Of a stretch of DNA of 37,120 bases, positions 15,067-23,475 are shown piece by piece. The DNA is taken from assembly GCA_018266215.1 (NCBI GenBank), contig JAFEAV010000060.1:1-37120 (forward strand), in the 5' to 3' direction. A program made the translations under genes and the position numbers. The stretch comes from Cyanobacteria bacterium SZAS LIN-3 (GTDB taxonomy: Bacteria > Cyanobacteriota > Vampirovibrionia > Obscuribacterales > Obscuribacteraceae). Position 1 is the stretch's first letter, and the number at the start of each line of letters is the position of its first letter. The notes under the pieces are model-generated. The model worked only from the letters and a program-made list of their open reading frames with translations. It did no database searches and was not told the origin of the DNA.

Positions 15067-15834
15067 ATGGCAGCAGAACTGTCCCCTGAGCCTTCTTCAC
15101 AGCCTTCATCACAGCATTCATCACAGCCTTCATCACAGTTTTCATTGCGCCCGAGGCAGGTAATCGTGGCTATGGACGGAGTAGGCGGCACGGGCATAAT
15201 GCCGCAGACCCTGGCGCTGGCCATGCGAATGGCAGGCACCGACCATCAGGTGCGCAAATTTTTCTGGACTCATGGCATCGGGCAACCAATCAAGGATTTG
15301 TGCAATCGTGAAAATATCGAGCAGCGCAGTCTGGAGCTGTATGAGCTTTTGCAGTCACTTTTGAACGAGGGTGCGAGGGTGCAGATAGTGGCCAAAAGTG
15401 GTGGCAGCATTATCGCCGTCAAGGCTCTGGAGCGGCTTGATCCCGGTTCAATTGATAATGTCATTTTGCTCTCGCCGGCCATTTCGCCGGGCTACGACCT
15501 GAGCCGCGCTCTGTCTGCGGTGGACAATAAAATGCTCTGCTTTTATTCGCGCCTGGATGTGATGTATCTGCGGCTGGGGACGACGGTGTTCGGCACCTCC
15601 GATGGCGTGAAGGGGGCCAGCGCAGGCTGTATTGGTTTTGACCGTGAATACGACAAGCTGGAGCAGGTGCCATGGAGCCCGGCCATGCTCAAGCGTCTGC
15701 ATATAGGCATGCATCTGGGCAACAGTATGTTGCCCTGGCTCATGACCTATGCCGTGCCTTTCTTGCGCGGCAGCGCATGCGAAGGTGCTGAGTCTTCGCC
15801 CATTTTGAGTTTTAGAAAATCACGATGCTTCTGA
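15067..15834 (+). CDS. Alpha/beta-hydrolase-like protein with N-terminal PSSQ repeats
   Basis: 255 residues from the ATG at 15067, with GGAG 8 nt upstream. After a disordered start with four Pro/His-Ser-Ser-Gln units comes QVIVAMDGVGGTG, a first beta-strand with a Gly loop. Then AKSGGSIIAVKAL places a nucleophile-elbow-like serine at S111 (G-x-S-x-G variant K-S-G-G). Then VILLSPAISPGYDLSRAL and a later strand LCFYSRLDVMYL, which may supply the acid residue, and HIGMH near the end, which may supply the histidine. This layout fits a lipase/esterase-like alpha/beta hydrolase, but the elbow is not canonical. There is no signal peptide. Its last 88 bp overlap the end of the convergent TPR gene. 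Confidence 0.65.
   Translation: MAAELSPEPSSQPSSQHSSQPSSQFSLRPRQVIVAMDGVGGTGIMPQTLALAMRMAGTDHQVRKFFWTHGIGQPIKDLCNRENIEQRSLELYELLQSLLNEGARVQIVAKSGGSIIAVKALERLDPGSIDNVILLSPAISPGYDLSRALSAVDNKMLCFYSRLDVMYLRLGTTVFGTSDGVKGASAGCIGFDREYDKLEQVPWSPAMLKRLHIGMHLGNSMLPWLMTYAVPFLRGSACEGAESSPILSFRKSRCF
15091..15138 (+). repeat. Four 12-bp tandem repeats coding PSSQ
   Basis: Consensus CCTTCATCACAG, copies at 15091, 15103, 15115 and 15127, with single-base changes in copies 1 and 3. They keep the reading frame, so copy number could change length without frameshift. Confidence 0.85.
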
Positions 15835-16649
15835 ATCCAGACTTCATGCAAGGTGTAGTCGCGGCAGTTGGGATTGTGCTTTTTGTGGGCCTCGTCTAAC
15901 AACTGGCCGGCGCGGGCGTAGTGTTTCAAATATGTCTGACAGTCGGCGGCATTGCAAAATGTGGACGAGACTATGTCGTCGTCAAATTCCACCATCAGCG
16001 GCAGGCACTGGTCGAATAGCGCCGCGGCTTTTGTAAAACGGCCCTGGGCGAAATAAACGTTGGCCAGGCAATTTTGCGCCCGCGCCAGCACCAGGCAGTG
16101 GTGCGGATGATTTTTGACTGCAAGGTTGTAAGAGCGCTGCGCCATGAGCTCAGCGGCGTCGAGATTGTTGAGCTCCATTTGCACAATCGATAGAGTACGA
16201 CAGGTTACTTCTTGAAGATGCTCATCCCGCTGAGCTTCAGGCGTGCGCTCGGCGGCGTAGTAGGCCGACATCAGCGGTGCCCAGGCCAGGGCGTATCTAC
16301 CCTGCATGTAGAAGTTGTTGCCCAGTGCATAATTGGCTCTGATGGTTTTGCGAAAGTCCGGACCATAGACGTGGATATATTGATCCAGGGCCTCTTCTCT
16401 CAGTGACTCGGCTTCTTCGAACTGATTGTGATATTCGAGATAGTCGGCTCTGTCCGACTGTCGATCGGCCTGATGGGTTGTGCTGGGTCTGTCGAAGTAG
16501 TCGGGATCGATACTGCAGCTGGGGTGAGGCCCTTCCAGGCCGGGGATGAGGTCGAGCCAGGCGGCCCCGGTCAGGCCCGTCATCAGGATCAGTCCAAGAA
16601 TGGGCCAGGTGGCGTTTATACCTGGCGGACGGGCCGGAGTGTAGGTCAT
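15747..16649 (-). CDS. Membrane-anchored TPR protein
   Basis: About 300 residues from the ATG at 16649. The frame is open 62 codons further upstream (16835), but that part is very basic and lacks any domain, whereas this start gives an N-terminal signal anchor (NATWPILGLILMTGLTGAAWL). TPR-like repeats follow at about 65-100 (HNQFEEAESLREEAL), 100-135 (YALGNNFYMQGRYALAWAPL), 150-185 (LNNLDAAELMAQRSYNLA), 195-230 (CLANVYFAQGRFTKAAALFDQ) and 235-270 (YARAGQLLDEAHKKH). It is a scaffold type without a catalytic domain. No clear Shine-Dalgarno precedes 16649, so the start is uncertain. It ends inside the opposing hydrolase-like gene. Confidence 0.75.
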   Translation of the reverse strand: MTYTPARPPGINATWPILGLILMTGLTGAAWLDLIPGLEGPHPSCSIDPDYFDRPSTTHQADRQSDRADYLEYHNQFEEAESLREEALDQYIHVYGPDFRKTIRANYALGNNFYMQGRYALAWAPLMSAYYAAERTPEAQRDEHLQEVTCRTLSIVQMELNNLDAAELMAQRSYNLAVKNHPHHCLVLARAQNCLANVYFAQGRFTKAAALFDQCLPLMVEFDDDIVSSTFCNAADCQTYLKHYARAGQLLDEAHKKHNPNCRDYTLHEVWIQKHRDFLKLKMGEDSAPSHALPRKKGTA

Positions 16650-16872
16650 AGCTATGTAGTCCGGTAGTAAGTGTAGTGGCCTGAGTTTTACACATATAAG
16701 GCCCTGATAGAGGGTGTTGTCAAGCGCAGGTGTTATCCAGCTATCATTGCGCCGTTTTCTCTTCTGTATTCGACGTTTCGGGCGTTTGACATTTATTTGA
16801 TACTTCGAGCCGTATCTTTTGTTTCGGCAAGGCATTGAGCCCGCCTGTTACCGCGTAAAAGAGGATAAAGCC

Positions 16873-17061
16873 ATGGACAATCATCACGACGTGCCCGCCC
16901 AGAACGGCACCGAAAACGTCAGTACCGCCGCTCAGCAGCAGCTGATGAATGAGGCTATGACTCGATACTATGTGTGCAAGGACGGCACTGTTGTGACCAA
17001 TCCCAAAGATTGCGTCAACGACAATGGATTTCCCAGTCTAGAAATCAATCACAAAATCTAG
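16873..17061 (+). CDS. Small protein of unknown function (62 aa)
   Basis: 62 residues from the ATG at 16873, with GAGG about 8 nt upstream. A longer in-frame start at 16819 lies in unlikely sequence. It is hydrophilic, with no membrane segment, and has a C-terminal core TRYYVCKDGTVVTNPKDCVN with two cysteines 13 residues apart. That resembles a small beta-hairpin closed by a disulfide or metal. It stands alone between a divergent TPR gene and a convergent unknown gene 7 bp away. The 223-bp gap before it (16650-16872) contains TTGACA at about 16786 but no convincing -10 at normal spacing. Confidence 0.6.
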   Translation: MDNHHDVPAQNGTENVSTAAQQQLMNEAMTRYYVCKDGTVVTNPKDCVNDNGFPSLEINHKI

Positions 17062-17068
17062 GTGACCG

Positions 17069-17398
17069 TTAAGCCGACAGTTCTTCCAGGTTGTGAATCA
17101 ACTCAGCCACCTGGTCATGGCTGCGTACCAGGCTCAACTTCGGATTGTTGTCGAAGACAATGGCATAGTGGTCAGGGAAGACATAGAGCTGGGTCATTGT
17201 GCCCTGCAATAGTCTCGGCGCCACACCCGCACCCTGACCCATGTTACGCGAGCGCTTGAGCAGGGCTGTTATCGTGTCGGCTCTGATGAAGGACATGTCG
17301 AATTCGACGGATTCGCGTTCTTTGTTTTTGAAAATCCAGGTGACATTAGAGCCCGAGCGCTTGATCTCGACTCGATCGTCACAGAGTTCTTCTTTCAT
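17069..17398 (-). CDS. Conserved-looking small protein of unknown function
   Basis: 109 residues from the second of two adjacent ATGs (17401 and 17398). GGGAGG lies 5 nt before the second and only 2 nt before the first. It is an alpha/beta sequence: VEIKRSGSNVTWIFKNKE, SVEFDMSFIRADTITALLKRS, QLYVFPDHYAIVFDNN and a C-terminal helix HDQVAELIHNLEELS. It is cytoplasmic, with no known motif. The coding pattern and the good ribosome site support a real gene. It ends 7 bp from the convergent 62-aa gene. Confidence 0.6.
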   Translation of the reverse strand: MKEELCDDRVEIKRSGSNVTWIFKNKERESVEFDMSFIRADTITALLKRSRNMGQGAGVAPRLLQGTMTQLYVFPDHYAIVFDNNPKLSLVRSHDQVAELIHNLEELSA

Positions 17399-17529
17399 CA
17401 TGGCCTCCCTTTCTCTTGCGAGAGTGTCGGGGCGTGCTTGAAATTATGCTTCTAGAGCACACTTGCCCAGATAAAGGAGTCGACGGACCCTTTGTTAAGG
17501 CGGTTCCCTCAAATTAATCTTGGCCGGGA

Positions 17530-19716
17530 TCAGCAGCAGCGCAGGGGTGTGTTGAAGCTCTTGAGTCCGGCTTCGGATTCGCAAGCGTCCGCTCCAGCTG
17601 GAGTGCAGGCCGTCAGGCCTTCACCGGTTGCTCCGGCGGCTGCCTGTGCAGTTGCCTCGCCGGCCCTGACCTGTTCTCCGCGGGCCGGGCGGAACCAGCT
17701 GCGGATGGCTTCAACCAGAATGATCAATACCAGAACGATAAACAGGGAGCCGAGAGCGGCATCGAGATAATCATTAAAGAGCAGCACTTTGTTTGTGGCC
17801 AGTTCAGTGGCCGTCAGTTGCGGGACGGCTCCGGGGGCCATTTTTGCCGCCAGGGTCTGGGCGTGGGCAAGGAAGCCCAGTTTGGGATCGGGCGAAAATA
17901 TTTTGAGATAGCCGGCCGTCAGTGTGACGCTTAAAAGCCACATGAGCGGAGCGATAGTGACCCAGGCATAGCGCTTTTTACCCATCGAGACGATGCAGGA
18001 TGTAGCAACACAGAGTGCCACCACCGCCAGTAGCTGGTTGGAAATGCCGAAAAGCGGCCAGAGGCTGTTGATGCCTCCCAGGGGGTCGATCACACCCTGG
18101 TAGAGGAAGTAGCCCCAGCCGGCCACTACGACAGCGGAAGAGAGCACAACAGCCGGGTACCAGTCGGTGCGTCCGAGCGGTTTATAGAGCAGGCCGAGAA
18201 AGTCCTGTAGAAGAAATCTCCCTACGCGCGTGCCGGCATCGAGACAGGTGAGGATAAAGAGAGCCTCAAACATGATGGCGAAGTGATACCAGAATGATAT
18301 CGTCGTCTCCGATAGTCCTTTGACCGGCACTTTAGAGAGCACCTGGGAGAAGATGTGGGCCATACCGACAGCCAGGGTCGGTCCGCCTCCGGTGCGGCCC
18401 CAGAGATTTTCCTCGCCCACGTCCCGGGCCAGGGTGGTCATTTGTTGTTCGCTTACCGGATAACCCCAGGATGAAATCATCTGCGCGGCCTGGGCGTGCT
18501 CGGCGCCGACCACACCTTTGGGTGAATTGATGGCGAAGTAGACGCCGGGATCCAGGACGCAGGCCGAGATAATGGCCATGATGGCCACGGCCGCTTCACA
18601 GAGCATGCTGGCATAACCTATGGGCCGAGCATGACTTTCGCGCCAGATCATCTTGGGGGTGGTGCCGGAGGAGACCAGGGCATGGAAGCCGGATATGGCG
18701 CCGCAGGCGATGGTGATGAAACAGAAGGGAAATATTGTGCCGCTGAAAAGCGGGCCATGGCCGTCAATAAATATTGTCAGGGCCGGCATTTGCAGATCCG
18801 GGCGCAGGAAGACTATGCCCATGGCCAGAAGACCGATTATGCCTATTTTGAGAAAGGCTGAGAGATAGTCGCGGGGAGCAAGCAGGATCCAGACCGGTAA
18901 AACCGAGGCGACAAAGCCGTAGATCATGACTGAGATTGCCAGTTGTGTGCCGCTCAGGGTGAAGATTGGACCCCAGAAAGGATCTTGTGCCACCCATTTG
19001 CCTGCCACCACCGCCAGTATCGTCAGTATGACGCCGATTGTGGAGCCTTCCATGATTTTGTGGGGGCGGAGCATTTTCATGTAGACGCCGACCAGCATGG
19101 CGATAGGCACCGTCGCCAGCAGGGTGAACGTGCCCCAGGGGCTGGATTTGAGGGCGTTGACGATAACCAGGGCCAGCACCGCCATCAGTATCATCATAAT
19201 GAGCAGTATGGCCGAGAGCGCTACATAACCGGCGAGCGGACTGATTTCATCCTTGGCCATCTGTCCAAGCGATCTGCCGCCGCGGCGCATGGAGGCGCAG
19301 AGGACGATAAAATCCTGCACGGCACCGGCCAGGCAGACACCAATTATGATCCAGAGCGTGCCCGGCAAAAAGCCAAATTGTGAGGCCAGTATCGGTCCCA
19401 CCAGGGGGCCGGCTCCGGCGATGGCGGCAAAGTGGTGGCCGAAGAGCACCCATTTGTGTGTCGGCACATAGTCTTTGCCGTCGTTGATTTTTTCGGAAGG
19501 TGTCTCGTCCGTATCGGAGAGAGCAAAAATTTTGTCGGCGATAAATTTGCTGTAGAAGCGATAGGCCGTGGCAAAAGTACAGGAAGCGGCGAGTATCAGC
19601 CAGACGGCGTTAACGTGTTCGCCCCTGACTATGGCCAGTACATAGAGTGAAAAGAGGGCGATGGCGGCGATGGGTCCCCAGATGAGGAGGTCTTTCAAAT
19701 GTTTTCCGGCGGCCAT
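17530..19716 (-). CDS. cstA: CstA family carbon-starvation/pyruvate-type transporter
   Basis: 728 residues, about 16-18 predicted membrane segments, inner membrane. The CstA core is clear: VWLILAASCTFATAYRFYSKFIA near 37, HKWVLFGHHFAAIAGAGPLVGPILA near 87, QDFIVLCASMRRGGRSLG near 133, GAISGFHALVSSGTTPKM near 335, TISFWYHFAIMFEALFILTCLDAGTR near 475 and WPLFGISNQLLA near 555. E. coli CstA and BtsT/YjiY import peptides or pyruvate during carbon limitation; which substrate applies here cannot be told. The ATG at 19716 has AGGGA 7 nt upstream. It follows the nucleoside transporter gene by 22 bp, so it is the second gene of an uptake operon. The C-terminal ~45 residues are Ala/Gly-rich and probably disordered. 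Confidence 0.95.
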   Translation of the reverse strand: MAAGKHLKDLLIWGPIAAIALFSLYVLAIVRGEHVNAVWLILAASCTFATAYRFYSKFIADKIFALSDTDETPSEKINDGKDYVPTHKWVLFGHHFAAIAGAGPLVGPILASQFGFLPGTLWIIIGVCLAGAVQDFIVLCASMRRGGRSLGQMAKDEISPLAGYVALSAILLIMMILMAVLALVIVNALKSSPWGTFTLLATVPIAMLVGVYMKMLRPHKIMEGSTIGVILTILAVVAGKWVAQDPFWGPIFTLSGTQLAISVMIYGFVASVLPVWILLAPRDYLSAFLKIGIIGLLAMGIVFLRPDLQMPALTIFIDGHGPLFSGTIFPFCFITIACGAISGFHALVSSGTTPKMIWRESHARPIGYASMLCEAAVAIMAIISACVLDPGVYFAINSPKGVVGAEHAQAAQMISSWGYPVSEQQMTTLARDVGEENLWGRTGGGPTLAVGMAHIFSQVLSKVPVKGLSETTISFWYHFAIMFEALFILTCLDAGTRVGRFLLQDFLGLLYKPLGRTDWYPAVVLSSAVVVAGWGYFLYQGVIDPLGGINSLWPLFGISNQLLAVVALCVATSCIVSMGKKRYAWVTIAPLMWLLSVTLTAGYLKIFSPDPKLGFLAHAQTLAAKMAPGAVPQLTATELATNKVLLFNDYLDAALGSLFIVLVLIILVEAIRSWFRPARGEQVRAGEATAQAAAGATGEGLTACTPAGADACESEAGLKSFNTPLRCC

Positions 19717-19738
19717 AATTGATCCCTGATTTTCCTTC

Positions 19739-21040
19739 CTAAGTGAGTAAACCGGCTACGGTAGCCGATAAGTAGCTGGCCATGGTGCCGCAAATTAGGG
19801 CTTTGACCCCGAGTCTGGCAAGGTCTTCTCGCCGCGATGGGGCGATTTCTCCGATGCCGCCGATTTGCATGGCGATGGAGCTGAGATTGGCAAAGCCGCA
19901 GAGGGCGAATGTGGCGATAGTTTCGGCATGGGCCGAGATTTGTTGATGCTGGGCCGGATCTTTGAGCATGGCGGCCAGATCGGTGAAGGCGACAAATTCA
20001 TTGATGATGATTTTTTCGCCCATGAGGCGTCCGACGATGGTGGCATCGCTCCAGGGGACCCCCAGGACAAAGGCCACCGGAGCAAAGAGTGCGCCGAAGA
20101 CATCGGCCAGTTTTAAATGATTGACGTCGAGATTGAGGAAGCTGAGATTCATCCCCAGCTTGGCCATGAGCAGCCCGACCTGGCCCGTGATGCCGTTGCA
20201 GAGGGCAATGATGGCGATGAAGGCAATCAGCATGCCGACTACATTGAGACCGATGCGCAGCCCTTCCGAGGCACCATGGGCGGCGGCATCAATGACATTG
20301 GCGTTGGTCTTTTTTACTTCGATTTTGACGCTGCCTTTTGTTGATGATTCTTCGGTTTCGGGATACATAATTTTGGCTATGACCAGAGCACCCGGGGCGG
20401 CCATGATGCTGGCTGTGAGCAGATAGGAGGCCTTGATGCCCAGTCCTATATAGACGGCCAGAACGCCGCCCGAGACACAGGCCATCGAGCCGGCCATCGA
20501 GGCCAGAAGCTCGGACATGGTCATGGTCGGCACATAGGGTTTGATCAGAAGCTGGGCCTCCACCTGGCCGACAAAGACCGAGCCGGCGTTGGAGAGCGCT
20601 TCGGCGCCACTGGCACCCATGATCGTGGAGACCACTTTGGCCACCACCTGCACCACTCTCTGCATGATGCCCAGGTAGTAGGAGATGCTCACCAGGGAGG
20701 AGACGAAGATGATTGTGGGAATGACGCGGAAGGCAAATATATAGTCGGCACCGGGACCGAAGAGTTTTTGCAGGGTCTCGGGCTGGTTCACCAGCGGGCC
20801 GAAAACCATGGCGGCGCCTGCATCGCTGCAGCCAAGCAGGGCGGTAATGCCGGCACCAAGATTGCGGAAAAGCTCCTGACCAAAAGGTACCTTGAGCACG
20901 AAGACGGCCAGAAGAAATTGCAGGATAAGCCCGGATATCACAAGGCGGTAGTTAATCCGCTTGCGATTGTTGGACATCAGGAAAGCCAGTCCGAGGATGA
21001 CCACGAAGCCAACCAGACCCATCCATTTGCAATCTAACAT
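19739..21040 (-). CDS. Concentrative nucleoside transporter (NupC/CNT family)
   Basis: 433 residues from the ATG at 21040 (a GTG at 21049 would add three). Inner membrane, about 10 membrane segments. CNT landmarks are visible: LLAVFVLKVPFGQELF near 45, VFGPLVNQPET near 85, FAFRVIPTIIFVSSLVSISYYLGIMQ near 105, EALSNAGSVFVGQVEAQLLIKPY near 148, MAGSMACVSGGVLAVYIGLG near 183, INEFVAFTDLA near 345 and ALCGFANLSSIAMQIGGIGEIAP near 385. The G-x-x-E-A-P-L site of bacterial family members appears as GQVEAQL, with the substrate- and cation-binding Glu kept. It should import nucleosides with H+ or Na+. It is first in the operon with cstA. A TATAGT -10 and an overlapping inverted repeat lie upstream. 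Confidence 0.93.
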   Translation of the reverse strand: MLDCKWMGLVGFVVILGLAFLMSNNRKRINYRLVISGLILQFLLAVFVLKVPFGQELFRNLGAGITALLGCSDAGAAMVFGPLVNQPETLQKLFGPGADYIFAFRVIPTIIFVSSLVSISYYLGIMQRVVQVVAKVVSTIMGASGAEALSNAGSVFVGQVEAQLLIKPYVPTMTMSELLASMAGSMACVSGGVLAVYIGLGIKASYLLTASIMAAPGALVIAKIMYPETEESSTKGSVKIEVKKTNANVIDAAAHGASEGLRIGLNVVGMLIAFIAIIALCNGITGQVGLLMAKLGMNLSFLNLDVNHLKLADVFGALFAPVAFVLGVPWSDATIVGRLMGEKIIINEFVAFTDLAAMLKDPAQHQQISAHAETIATFALCGFANLSSIAMQIGGIGEIAPSRREDLARLGVKALICGTMASYLSATVAGLLT

Positions 21041-21104
21041 GCCTGACACAGCATCGAGCTGACTCCCCTTGGTCTAGGTGAAATCGGCGGCGTTTACGCG
21101 AGTC

Positions 21105-21130
21105 ACTATAACCTAATCGCCTGGGCGATT
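21105..21130 (-). promoter_or_regulatory. Promoter with operator-like inverted repeat for the nucleoside transporter-cstA operon
   Basis: On the minus strand TATAGT (21110-21105) is a good -10, about 65 bp before the ATG. A perfect inverted repeat with 7-bp arms, AATCGCC (21115-21121) TG GGCGATT (21124-21130), fills the spacer and the weak -35 position. A protein bound there would block RNA polymerase, which suggests repressor control of the uptake operon. Confidence 0.5.
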
Positions 21131-21192
21131 TGGATTTTGGATTGGGTCGTCTTCTTATTTCGTTCTAACTTTTCCCGCTGGAATAAAATTGC

Positions 21193-22014
21193 TCAGGCCT
21201 TGAGTATGTGGCTCGGCGGCTTGGGCGCATCGAGAAATTCGAAGGCGGCATCGTTCATTTTGGTTTTGCCCTCTTGCTTGAGCAGGTACGCTTTGGCTCC
21301 TTCTCCGGCCAGCTCCATGGCATGGGCATAGATGTATCTTGTCGCCGCCTGTTCGCGAGCCGCCTGCATCAGAGGGGCCGCCGCTTTTACCATGGCTTCT
21401 TCCGCTTTTGCTTCGGCGTTGATGGCGGTTTCGGCGCTGTCAAAGCTCTTGAGCAGGCCCGGATATTTGTCCAGCTCCTTGCGCAGATTGGCCTTGAGAG
21501 CCGGGCTTATAGTGTCGTCGCTGGCCAGGGCAATGAGGTGGCTGACCGATTCTTTTTTGTCTTCCGGTACTGAGCCGACTGCTTGTTTCAGCCCTTCCAT
21601 ACTCATCACGAGCCTGGTCTGCGTCTCGCGCACGGTGCTGCGTTTTTCATTGTAGTCGGGTGAATATTTGGCGATGGCTGAAATGTACTCGGAGTCCGAT
21701 TTGGCGATTGCCGCTTCGAAGGCCGGTGCACCCTGCTTCAGGGCCTCTCCCTTATCGGCTACGGTCATAAATTTTTGAGCGGCCGCCTGGGCGTCGCGGA
21801 AGCCCTGTCCGATCTCATTTGGTTTGATCGACAGTACCTGGTTGAAGAGTTTGTCTCCAACGTCGACTTGAGGCGTCGCTTCTTTGCCTTTGTCTCCTTC
21901 CGGTGGTTTAGGGCCTTTCTGGCCCGGGTTTTTGACTTCGATAAATTCGGCTTGCAGGGGATTTGGAGCTGCTTCCAAGCTCACGGCTGGTAGGACTGAC
22001 AGTCTGTCTGACAT
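21193..22014 (-). CDS. Predicted all-helical protein of unknown function
   Basis: 273 residues, no signal peptide, no membrane segment. The N-terminal ~55 residues are disordered, Pro/Gly/Lys-rich (KNPGQKGPKPPEGDKGKE). The rest is predicted helical and Ala/Glu/Lys-rich (GFRDAQAAAQKFMTVADKG; ETQTRLVMSMEGLKQAV; SAETAINAEAKAEEAMVKAAA; AATRYIYAHAMELAGEGAKAY). It resembles in style the helical secretion-substrate or scaffold proteins of this lineage, but no family is recognised. The start ATG at 22014 lacks a strong Shine-Dalgarno. It stands alone, 100 bp after the Rieske gene. Confidence 0.65.
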   Translation of the reverse strand: MSDRLSVLPAVSLEAAPNPLQAEFIEVKNPGQKGPKPPEGDKGKEATPQVDVGDKLFNQVLSIKPNEIGQGFRDAQAAAQKFMTVADKGEALKQGAPAFEAAIAKSDSEYISAIAKYSPDYNEKRSTVRETQTRLVMSMEGLKQAVGSVPEDKKESVSHLIALASDDTISPALKANLRKELDKYPGLLKSFDSAETAINAEAKAEEAMVKAAAPLMQAAREQAATRYIYAHAMELAGEGAKAYLLKQEGKTKMNDAAFEFLDAPKPPSHILKA

Positions 22015-22100
22015 ATTTCAAACCCGCCTTTTTGGGTGATGGATGTCAAGAGTATGAAAATATAAGCAGGATAAGCAAAGGGGGAAAATCCCACTTAGCT

Positions 22101-22117
22101 TTAATCTATTAGATTAA
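22101..22117. repeat. Perfect 17-bp palindrome over the Rieske stop codon
   Basis: TTAATCTA (22101-22108), T, TAGATTAA (22110-22117). It contains the stop codon of the Rieske gene (22116-22114). With a one-base centre it is a poor RNA hairpin but a good DNA site. Next to it, GGGGGAAAATCCC is a second, imperfect symmetric stretch. Confidence 0.4.
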
Positions 22118-23349
22118 GTACGCCAGCGCAGTATGGATTCGCGAATGGGATTGACGAAGGGGCGACCCTTGGCGGTGGCCTCGTTCCACTCTTTCTTGAG
22201 CAGGAAATACCAGTGACCGGGGGTGCCGGCGTCTTTGATCGTCATGATCAGGCGCGGATTGTACTTGCCCAGGATCTCAGACTGCATGATGGCCAGGGTC
22301 TGGTCCTGCTTCAAAAAGGTGGTGACAAAGTAGTCGACGATTGGTGTCACCAGCGGACGAAATGGCTTGATTACAGCCGGTGTCCAGTAGGTGGTGTGAT
22401 TGAGTTCGGTATGAGTATCGTCGATAGGAGTGAGGGTGGTGATGCCCGAGATCATTGTTTTGTCGTGGAAGCTGATGTATTCGCGGCGGCAGCCGGGCAG
22501 ACGGAAGCTGATTTCGGTCTCGATATATTTGCCTATGAGCTTGAAGACAATCGAATGCTGCGATGGTTTGTGCTTGACCATGGTCCAGCCGGTGCCCGAG
22601 GGCACGTAAGTCTTGGCTTTTTCTTTCATCGAGCGTTGCGAGCGCCACCACCAGGATTTATGCACAAAAGGCACATGGGCCGTGTCTATGAGTGCGGCGA
22701 CGGCATAATCTATATGGGTCGGAAGCAATAAGGTGGTCGTTGTTTTGTGGTAGCTGGCACCTTCAAGACCGGGGGCGTAGGGTACTTCGGGCAGATCGTC
22801 GACGCTTTTGACGCTGCCGAAATAGACCCAGACACTGCCGAGCACTTCGCGACAGTGGAAAGAGCGGGTGCAGATTTTGCCCAGGTTGATTTGCTGGTTG
22901 CTGCACAGTGAAGGCACATCGGTGCAAACACCGGCGGTGTCGAAGCGCCAGCCGTGGAAGGGGCAGGCGACTTCTTTGCCGTCGAAGGTGCCGGCACTGA
23001 GTTTGACTGCCTGGTGCGGGCAGATATCGCGCATGGCAAATACTTTGCCGTCCTGATCGCGACCTACCAGGACCGGTTCGTTGAGCATGGTTTTGCTCAC
23101 CATCTGACCTGGTTTGAGCGAATCGCCGGGTACGGCGAAGTACCACATATTGTTGGTCAGGGATTTGCCGTAGGGAGACTGCCACTGCGAGCCGGTTCTG
23201 GCCTCGCCGGCGCTGTCAGTGGCCGTGTCGTTGTCGGCGGCGGCTTGCATGAGCTCTGCGCTCATCTCTTGCGCGTCGAACGTTTCGGGCTCTTTGCCCT
23301 GGGCCGGATTGGCCGTTGCGGTTTTGCTGGTTGGTTGTGCGATAGTCAT
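22114..23349 (-). CDS. Rieske non-heme iron oxygenase (pheophorbide a oxygenase-like)
   Basis: 411 residues. After a disordered, Ala/Thr-rich first ~55 residues comes the Rieske domain, about 65-170. Its [2Fe-2S] ligands are C110-x-H112 and, 16 residues on, C129-x-x-H132 in CPFHGW. The catalytic domain, about 190-385, holds the mononuclear iron site DTAHVPFVH (one Asp and two His, near residue 220). The opening NMWYFAVPGDSLKPGQMV and the site spacing resemble the PaO/Tic55/VanA-type group known from cyanobacteria and chloroplasts. It would use O2 and an electron donor to hydroxylate or demethylate an aromatic or ring substrate. No reductase or chlorophyll gene is nearby, so the substrate is unknown. 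No signal peptide is seen. Confidence 0.9.
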   Translation of the reverse strand: MTIAQPTSKTATANPAQGKEPETFDAQEMSAELMQAAADNDTATDSAGEARTGSQWQSPYGKSLTNNMWYFAVPGDSLKPGQMVSKTMLNEPVLVGRDQDGKVFAMRDICPHQAVKLSAGTFDGKEVACPFHGWRFDTAGVCTDVPSLCSNQQINLGKICTRSFHCREVLGSVWVYFGSVKSVDDLPEVPYAPGLEGASYHKTTTTLLLPTHIDYAVAALIDTAHVPFVHKSWWWRSQRSMKEKAKTYVPSGTGWTMVKHKPSQHSIVFKLIGKYIETEISFRLPGCRREYISFHDKTMISGITTLTPIDDTHTELNHTTYWTPAVIKPFRPLVTPIVDYFVTTFLKQDQTLAIMQSEILGKYNPRLIMTIKDAGTPGHWYFLLKKEWNEATAKGRPFVNPIRESILRWRT

Positions 23350-23475
23350 TGCCCAAGCTTACAGCAGGATTGGCCGGCGAGATATCAAGTGTGTCTAATA
23401 AGCAGCTAATATTTGCCGCTGATTTTCCCTGTCTATCGCCTGCCTGCGCCGCATGACGCTAGCTTGCTTTAATGC

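Noticed and set aside
16650..16835. N-terminal extension of the TPR protein to 16835
   Set aside because: The extra 62 residues are highly basic and unstructured, and would bury the signal anchor that starts at 16649.
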